Shown: positions 56,482-64,000 of the stretch, in pieces
Numbering within the stretch: the first letter of the stretch is position 1
How the letters are laid out: the number at the start of each line of letters is the position of its first letter
Assembly: GCA_034509755.1 (NCBI GenBank)
Contig: CM067539.1
Coordinates: forward strand, 23,770,501 to 23,834,500
Source: Anisodus tanguticus
Taxonomy: Eukaryota > Streptophyta > Magnoliopsida > Solanales > Solanaceae
Direction of reading: 5' to 3'
DNA: 64,000 nt
Made by a program: the position numbers and the translations under genes
The notes under the pieces: model-generated
Database searches by the model: none
What the model was told of the DNA's origin: nothing
Seen by the model: only the letters and a program-made list of their open reading frames with translations

Positions 56482-58234
56482 GATTCAAGATTTTTCAAAA
56501 TTTACCGAACAAATAGAAGAATGATTTTTTTTTATAAAGTTAAAAGATTTTAGTGAAGAAATAGAAGAAAGAAAATGGCATATGAGCTAGCAAGCATTTC
56601 TCTTTGTGCACATTTGAGAGACCATTTTATCGAGTTGAATTGATTGTGACTGGTACGTGGTGAGTGGTGTTAATGACCAAAAGGCCCTTGGTTGGCAATT
56701 TTGGTTACCATATTTGCCCTTTTTTGTTTTTTGTGTCAAAGGGAATGAATTTGATTTGTTTACTAATTAACTTTAATTCGTGATTTAAGATTTAGTTAAG
56801 TGAAGGTTATCTTAATAGTATTTCTTATTGAAGCTTAGCTTAAGGATAAAGTGAGATTAGCTGTGTTGTTTGTTGTCCTGTCTTTGAGTTCCAGACAGAC
56901 GTAAAATGGATATTTGGATCGTTCTTTGAGGATGAGAAGAGGCAAACATGTGATTTTATTATTTTATCATCACAACTTGTAGGTAATTGTACTTAACTTA
57001 TTTACCTAAATGTAACTTTTATCTAGGCAAACTCAATAGTGATTAGTGAGACAAACAATATTTTATGTAGGCAAACTCAATAGTGATTAGTGAGACAAAC
57101 AATAGTTAGACCCCAAAAGATAAAAGAAGACAAACAATAGGAAGTAAAATATATAAAAAAATGTCAATTTTTGCATTTATAATAATTTCACTTTAAAGTT
57201 TTTATTTTACTTTTAATAAGATATTTTATTGCCATATACACGTCTATGATTCGTTTCACAATTCACACTATAAATTTTACTTTTTTAATTTTAAATTACA
57301 TATTCAATCCAATACAGTCATATAAAGTAAGATTGATGGAATTTTTTTTTTATATATTGATTAATCATAAAGTAATTTTTATACTTTGAGAGGGAAAAAA
57401 TAACAGAAAAATGAGTTAGCGGTAAAACAAAATGTCAAAACTGATTCACGTGTATGCTCTATCACCTTTTGTCTATCCATAATTAATTAGATCAATACAT
57501 TTTTTATGAGCAGAAGATTTTTATCATTTTTTAAGTAATGTGAATTCGTTTTTAAAACAGAAAAGATAATTTTGCTTGTATATACGATCCGTTCAATCTC
57601 GATCACGTTTGTATTTTGATATTCTTTTTATGGAAAAATAAAAATAAAAAGACGCCAAGAGTGATTCTCTTAAAGAAATATTTAATTTTTATTAGTTTAT
57701 CCAAGAAATTATTAGATATAGACATTGGGGGTCAAAGTTTGTTATGAACAGAAAGTTTATTTTCGTGTTTTCCCATTTTGTGGCTACAAAACAAGGTGGA
57801 CTCAAAAACAGCTTACCAAACAAAATCAGCAGAGTACCTAGATTTGGCAAAACCAGGGAAGGTACATATATAACATGTGTTCTTGTCATATTATTTTACA
57901 AAAATGAAAAATCCCATCGGTCAAAATAAAGAAAATTTCCAAATTTTGACTTCCCATAATTGATGACTTTCTTCATAGGGCGTATCTAGGAACTTTTTTG
58001 GAATGGAAAAAGCTCATCACTGTAACTCAGGGGAAAAAAATTATATTGGCAGAAGGTAAAAGTTCTAAAAAGAGAGCATATAAATTGTATAAAGTTTAAC
58101 CTTCATGTCGAAGAAAACTAATGAATGGAAATGGGAAAAGGATGATAATTAATCACAATAAAGTTACTTATTTAGGCTGAATAAGGAATTTAAGTTTCAG
58201 CTTTCAAAATAAGCTGAAGTTTTAGGAGATGGAT
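56482..58234. promoter_or_regulatory. Upstream region of the bHLH gene
   Basis: This holds the 5' untranslated region and promoter of the minus-strand gene. A TATA-like TTTATAAAAAAAAA lies at about 56527-56540, some 45-60 bp before the ATG, close enough that it may instead be leader. No other gene is supported. A 36-bp word is repeated at 57025 and 57069. Confidence 0.5.
57025..57112 (+). repeat. Two-copy tandem duplication, period 44 bp
   Basis: AGGCAAACTCAATAGTGATT followed by AGTGAGACAAACAATA occurs at 57025 and again at 57069, identical over 36 bp. Lies about 0.55 kb upstream of the bHLH start codon. Confidence 0.9.
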
Positions 58235-58585
58235 AATTACGGTTTTGGTCATTTATTGTAATTTTTTGCTTTTAAACTTGTGATAATCTGACTAACCGGA
58301 TTTAACATTTAAATAATTAAAAAGTGTATTTTTGGTCTTTTTATATAAAAATATATTATAAACAGACTATTTTAGAACTATATTACCTTTATATATAACA
58401 AGAGAAATTTAATGTGATACATGTGTAGTTGAATGGTTTAAAATTTAATCATTTGTTGAAATTTCCGATTCACGTAAGCAGGGATAAAATGTGTATATTC
58501 AATTAATTGAATGTTAAATATATTTAATTAAATATCACAAGACCCAAAATTAGATTTGAAATAGTTGAAGAATTAAAAGTGAAGA
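58235..58585. mobile_element. MITE, copy 2 of the family at 47404
   Basis: Ordered blocks match the first copy (CTTTTTATATAAAAATATATTAT, GACTATTTTAGAACT, GTTAAATATATTTAATTAAA). The ends GGTTTTGGTCATTTATTG and, reversed, TTCTTCAACTATTTC are diverged TIRs. Boundaries are approximate. Confidence 0.55.
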
Positions 58586-60169
58586 TTTCCTTGAGAAGTA
58601 CTTTAAATGTTCTTTATTAACAATAGTTACTGTGTTTTACGATTCCATACTAACAACCGAGTAAAATAAATAAAGAAAATCAAGAACAAAGTATTGAGTC
58701 TAAGTGAAATATTAAATAAGCTGTTTGGATAATGTATTGTCGAAGTAAAAAAGATATTTGAAAATTGAGTTGTGTTTGGATATGAAATTCATCTAAAAAT
58801 AATTGTGAAAAAGTGATGATATATAAGTGAAACAATTATTACACTTGAAATATTCCTTAAAACAATAATTCGTCATTATTTCAAATAAAGTTCAATTTTG
58901 TAAATATTGATGGTCAAACTAGTATTTGTTAATATTGAAGTTCAGTATTTGAAATATTGAAATTGAAGTACAGTACAATTTATAATATGCTTTCCCCTAT
59001 TCCAACTTACTTGATGTTCTTCTCATTTTAAGACGTTCCAAAAGTTTGATATTATTTTGTTTTGAACTTTTGCATAATACAAATTAAACAATTATTGACG
59101 TAATGTATAAGTCAAACTAACGTGTTAAATTGTGTTTCCAGTAAATTACAGATTGAATTTAGGAAGTATACACTAATTAAGGATAGCCATATCCTAAACT
59201 TCTGCATTTTTATTGACTACTTGAGTTCATAATACCTTCTTAATTTAGCATATACTCTTCAAAGTACTCATTGCTTGGACTTGAAATAAACTATTTGTCT
59301 TAACCAAGTTTAGACAAATTACATATTCTATTTACAGCATGTGTGCGATTAACCGTACATATATTATATATATACACATAATTAAATAAAAAGTTAACCC
59401 TTATCTTCAAAATTAGGATAGGATGTTTCGTTTAGTAGTTGATTTTTTAGATCCGTGACCATCTCCTTTATAATTCATAAATATTAAGCATTAACTAAAA
59501 CCCTTCAAATTAAACCAACTTTATTTTTTCCCTAAAAAGGGGGAGAAATTAAATAAACTAGAACAACTCATGTTGGCAATATTTATGTCCGAGGTGTATA
59601 CCAAACCTTCAATACTACAAAAAACCAGGTATAAAAACTTATTAGCGTTCAATTTTTCGCATCAAACAATTGATGCAAAACATAAATATTGCCTCATTGC
59701 ATGTGTGTACCATAGCTAATTGAAAATAAAGGAAAGACGAAAAAATTAAATCAAAGAATAAACAACAAGTATTTGCCTCATGACTATGTGTACATACTGG
59801 TCCTTGGAAGGTGAATATAATTGGTGATTATATTCAAAACTATATATTATAAGAAGGAATATTGCCAAGTTGCCTCAAAACTAAGAATGCTCATAAAACT
59901 ATGAGGCCACATTTAGTGGCTTAACACTACTAACCCATATGTACTTAAAATTATAAAGAACGTACAAGTTGAAGCAAAAGGATCACCACATATAACCCAT
60001 ACATGAGGTAGTGTAATGGTGTAAAACATTAAAAATTAAATCCACATAGAATATTTCAAGGCAAAATATAGACACCTACTAATGACTGATCTGCATCTAC
60101 TATATAGTTGTTTATACTTATATTAGTACTATTCCCCATAATCTTGCGCTACCAAATTAAGCCTTCATC
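58586..60169. other. Spacer, no gene seen
   Basis: AT-rich with no supported coding frame, RNA gene or repeat boundary. Confidence 0.5.
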
Positions 60170-60174
60170 ATATG

Positions 60175-60860
<686 letters not shown>

Positions 60861-60865
60861 ATATG

Positions 60866-61216
60866 AAACATGTTTAATAACTTTTAGGGTAATTATTTTT
60901 ATAACGACCAAGATTGCAAATTAAATCGGGGGTTTGATACTCCATGAAGATTGAAGACGCTTACTTTATTGAGCAGACAAATGCATTATTTATTAGCGAG
61001 CTTATGATAATTAATACTGCAAATTATTTCGGATATTTTCCTGCCGTAGTCTATACTTATTTTGTTCTAAATAAATGATAGATCCTAATTCGTGTATTGC
61101 GACTTTTGAAGCCATTCAAGATTCATTTAAAGACCAAAATTGACATTGCATGGTACATGAAACTTCCAAACTGCCAGCCCTACATTTGAGCCCCTTGGCG
61201 GCTAGTACATGAGTAT
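60866..61216. other. Spacer, no gene seen
   Basis: No supported feature; ordinary AT-rich sequence. Confidence 0.5.
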
Positions 61217-61392
61217 AGAGGCGAAGTCAGAAATTTTGATGTTTATGAATTTAAAATTCTAGTTTTTTTTAAATTATTGAATTTTAAATTAATAATATAC
61301 ACATATTTAAAAAATTCTTAAAATAAATACAAAATTTAAATAAAAATCATTGTATTCAGCGGAACTTGTACCTCGGTCTCTGGCTCCGCCCT
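61217..61392. mobile_element. Probable small MITE
   Basis: The left end AGAGGCGAAGTCAGAAATTTT and the reversed right end AGGGCGGAGCCAGAGACC are similar over about 14 bp. The interior (TTTATGAATTTAAAATTC, AAATTTAAATAAAAATCA) is AT-rich and non-coding. I recall such GGCGGAGCCAGA ends from Solanaceae repeats. Target duplication not seen. Confidence 0.5.
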
Positions 61393-61572
61393 GGTGATAC
61401 ACAACTTCCACACCCACCCGCCCGCCCGTCCTCTACGGACATCCCAATCCCACCCAAAAGTTATTTTTGTAAGACAAAGAACGTAAAGAAAATCAAATGC
61501 AGGAGCCACGATGCATGGTTATAAAAAGTTAAAAACTAATTCTGATTTAAGAAAAGTGGCCTTAATGAGATT

Positions 61573-61752
61573 TAAAGGAATATGTTATCTTGCGTTGCAT
61601 TGATTATTGGGTACAATATATATAATATTACATAATTATTTATATGGTTATAAACTAGATAACTAATCTTCCTAATTACAATTGGAATATAAATTTACAT
61701 AATATAAAAGATATACAAAAATACGAAAATATTCTGGAAATATTCTATCACA
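61573..61752 (-). repeat. 3' LTR of the minus-strand Copia element
   Basis: Minus-strand start TGTGATAGAATATTTCC directly follows a PPT ACTGCGGGGG. Its layout mirrors the LTR at 30243 (TGTAATAAAATATTTC after ACTGTGGGGG) and it ends ACATATTCCTTTA as that family does (ACATATTCTTTTA). Confidence 0.8.
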
Positions 61753-61774
61753 CCCCCGCAGTCGAGGCGGGAGG

Positions 61775-64000
61775 TTCTCGTACGCTGAGACTAGCTCAGA
61801 AATCATCAAAAAGTATGCGCGGAAGTCTGATACCTGGAAGGAACATGAAGGCCACGAACTTGTCCACGAGCCACTTTTTCACGTACAAAGTCAATATCCA
61901 TTTCAATGTGTTTAGTGCGCTGATGTTGAACGGGATTTTCGGAGAGATATATTGCGCTGATGTTGTAGACCAATGTAGCCTTGTTGATTGGGCGGTGAAG
62001 TTGCAACAGAAGGTTGCGTATCCAACAAGACTCGGAGACAACATTCACGACTCCTCTGTACTCGGCTTCGACACTGGATCGAGACATAGTAGGTTGTCTT
62101 TTAGAAGACCAAGAAAGCAAGTTATCTCCGAGGAAGACATAGTAACTTGACGTGGATCGATGAGTGTCCGGACAACCACCCCACTCAACGTCAGAATAAG
62201 CGGTGAGATCAGAGAGTGTGGACTTGTACAAGTGGAGGCCGAAGTGAAGAGTACCTTGTAAATAGCGCAAAATACATTTGAGCGCATTCATATGTGCATC
62301 CGTCGGGCTGTGCATATGTAAGCATATTTATTACACGGCATATGATATATCTGATATCGTGAAAGTGAGATATTGTAATGCTCATGCTAAACTATAATAG
62401 TGAGTCGGGTCGGCATATAAAGAACCCGAAGAGGCACTGAGTTTGGAATTAGTGTCCATCGGTGTATGTGCCGGTTTGCAAGATGTCATGTCTGCTCGGT
62501 CAAGGATCTCTTTGGCGTACTTCCTTTGACAAAGAAATAAGCCACTTGCATATCTTGTAACAGCAATGCCCAAAAAATAGCTTAGGGGCTCAAATCCTTC
62601 ATAGCAAACTCAGAGGCAAGGAGTGACATAATAGATCGGCGAAGTGCATAAGAAGATGTAGTGAGGATGATATCATCAACATATAGTAGGATGTATGCCA
62701 TGTCATTACCCTTGCTATAGATGAACATTGAATGATTAGATTTTCTACGTGAAAAACCGATAGAGGATACAAAATCAGCAAACCGTTAGTACCATGCACG
62801 AGGAGCCTATTTAAGTCCATAGAGTGATTTCTTCAAAAGACACACATAATCTAGATGAACCGGATCCCTAAATCCCATATGATGATGCATATATACGGTT
62901 TCATAAAGGTCCTCATGCAAGAAAGTATTTTTGATGTCAAACTGATGAATAGGCCAAGATTTGAACAAAGCAATACTAAGAACGGTCCGAATAGTCATCG
63001 GTTTCACCATCAGGTTGAAAGTTTCATCACAATCCACTCCCACCTATTGAGACCTTCCATCACCTACAAGATGGGCCTTGTGCCTCTCAAAAGAACCATC
63101 AGATTTCATTTTATGTCAAAAAATCCACATAGAACGAATAATATTAGCATCAGGAGAATGAGGTACTAGATCCCAAGTCTTATTTCCAATAAGAGTATTA
63201 TATTCGTCAATCATTGCATTTTTTCAATTAGAATCGGACAAAGCATCCTTCGAATTACGAGGAACAAAGGAATGAGCAACCAAAGTGGATAAGTTAAATA
63301 ACCGTTTGGGTTTGAAAATGTCGTACATAGCGTGGGTTTCCATTGTCTGTCGGGGTGCCACTGGGGGTTGTACAGGATCGGGAAGAGGTGGCTGAGATAT
63401 GGCAAGGGGATTGGGAATAGGCCCGAGAGTAAGGGGATGGGGGCCGAGATGAGGAAGTGGTGTCGGGAGAGGGGGGCTGACCGAGAGGCAATTAAGACAG
63501 AAGGCCGAGAGGGCTATTCTGAGGCTCCAATTGCGGGGCTGGGTGGACTACTCTCTTTAAGACGGCGGTGAGGGAGTTGGTTGCCGGTGATGACTGATTT
63601 TGCAAGTGATGAATTAGAAGGGGATTTAGGCCATTATTTATGAAGTCATAGAAATTTAGAGGTAGAGAATTGAGTTTGGCAAAGGGGAATTGGGACTCAT
63701 CGAGTATGACATGCTTAGAAACGATTATTTTTTGGCTTGACAAGTCATAACAATTGTAACCTCGATGATTGGGCGGAGGGAGGTAACCAAGAAAGACACA
63801 CAGAAATGACCGAGGTTGCAGCTTGTTGATTTTAGTGGAGGGATGGAGGGGGTAGCATAGACATCCAAAAGTTCGTTAATGCTTATAGGAATGATCCCAA
63901 AGATAGAGAACTTGAGTGGATGACTTGTGTTTGAGAGACTTGTTTGGGAGAATGTTCAAGAGATGGGTTGTCATTGAGAGGGCGTAATGACAAAAATAGG
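61775..64000 (-). pseudogene. Copia pol (integrase end, RT, RNase H), broken, runs off the window
   Basis: From 64000 downward the minus strand shows an integrase-end block around GYLPPPNHRGYNCYDL, a Pro/Ser-rich linker, and RT beginning NKTWDLVPHSPDANIIRSMW. VGVDCDETFNLMVKPMTIRT, HQFDIKNTFLHEDLYETVYM (about 62930), LLYVDDIILTTSS and AMKDLSPLSYFLGIAV follow. RNase H has AYSDVEWGGCPDT and SRSSVEAEYRGV, but the site seen as LVYCDN in the related copy at 29222 reads LVYN here, losing Cys and Asp. Stops and shifts occur near 63230, 63120, 62815 and 62390. It belongs with the family at 26856-30431. Confidence 0.88.

Overview
The window is plant nuclear DNA. It is AT-rich and packed with nested retrotransposons, plant hAT elements, TRIM, SINE and MITE copies. 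The repeat families and a plant-specific bHLH gene suggest a eudicot, most likely Solanaceae (inferred from remembered repeat families, not from a search). I can support one intact protein-coding gene: a six-exon bHLH transcription factor of the FBH/AKS type on the minus strand at 54280-56481. Nearly all other open frames are decayed transposon proteins or chance frames in low-complexity DNA.

Layout. 1-1600: end of a Ty3/gypsy chromovirus (pol remnants, chromodomain tail, LTR). 1600-4090: a cluster of diverged repeat units in direct and inverted orientation, holding a solo LTR with a 5-bp target duplication. 4340-5600: a tRNA-derived SINE, a three-unit SINE-like tandem array and a duplicated flank. 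5960-13359: gypsy reverse transcriptase remnant, then a Tat-like gag split by hAT copy 1 (8438-11813). 13360-25375: an Ogre/Tat-like element with a 4.4-kb 5' LTR, PBS, decayed gag-protease-integrase tail, 3' tandem repeats, PPT and a stub of the 3' LTR; RT, RNase H and most of integrase are missing. 25376-26170: a second piece of Tat-like gag and LTR-like DNA. 26856-30431: a small Copia element carrying a reversed gypsy LTR. 30583-34065: hAT copy 2. 34268-37420: SINE, a TIR element and a 1.2-kb solo LTR. 38709-45595: a three-level nest, an L1-type LINE split by a DUF4371-type hAT, itself split by a Copia fragment in permuted order. 45601-49673: TIR elements, MITE, a 29-base G run and a SINE with 16-bp target duplications. 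50011-53591: hAT copy 3. 54280-56481: the bHLH gene. 60175-60860: a tandem TRIM with three LTRs. 61573-64000: minus-strand Copia element running off the window.

The three hAT copies (3376, 3483 and 3581 bp) form one family. Each has an exact 8-bp target duplication (GTTAAAGG, GAATGGCC, GTTTCTAT), TIRs close to TAGGGCTGGCCAGTGGGCC, a BED-zinc-finger/hATC transposase with nonsense and frameshift damage, and striking GC-rich subterminal arrays of CGGGATCGGG-like words. The G-rich strand is the same at both ends.

I found no operon-like or defence-like system. The most unusual structures are the GC-ended hAT family, the permuted Copia, the tandem TRIM and the TGACGTCC-rich minisatellite in the Ogre-like element. 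Percent identities and family names were judged by eye.
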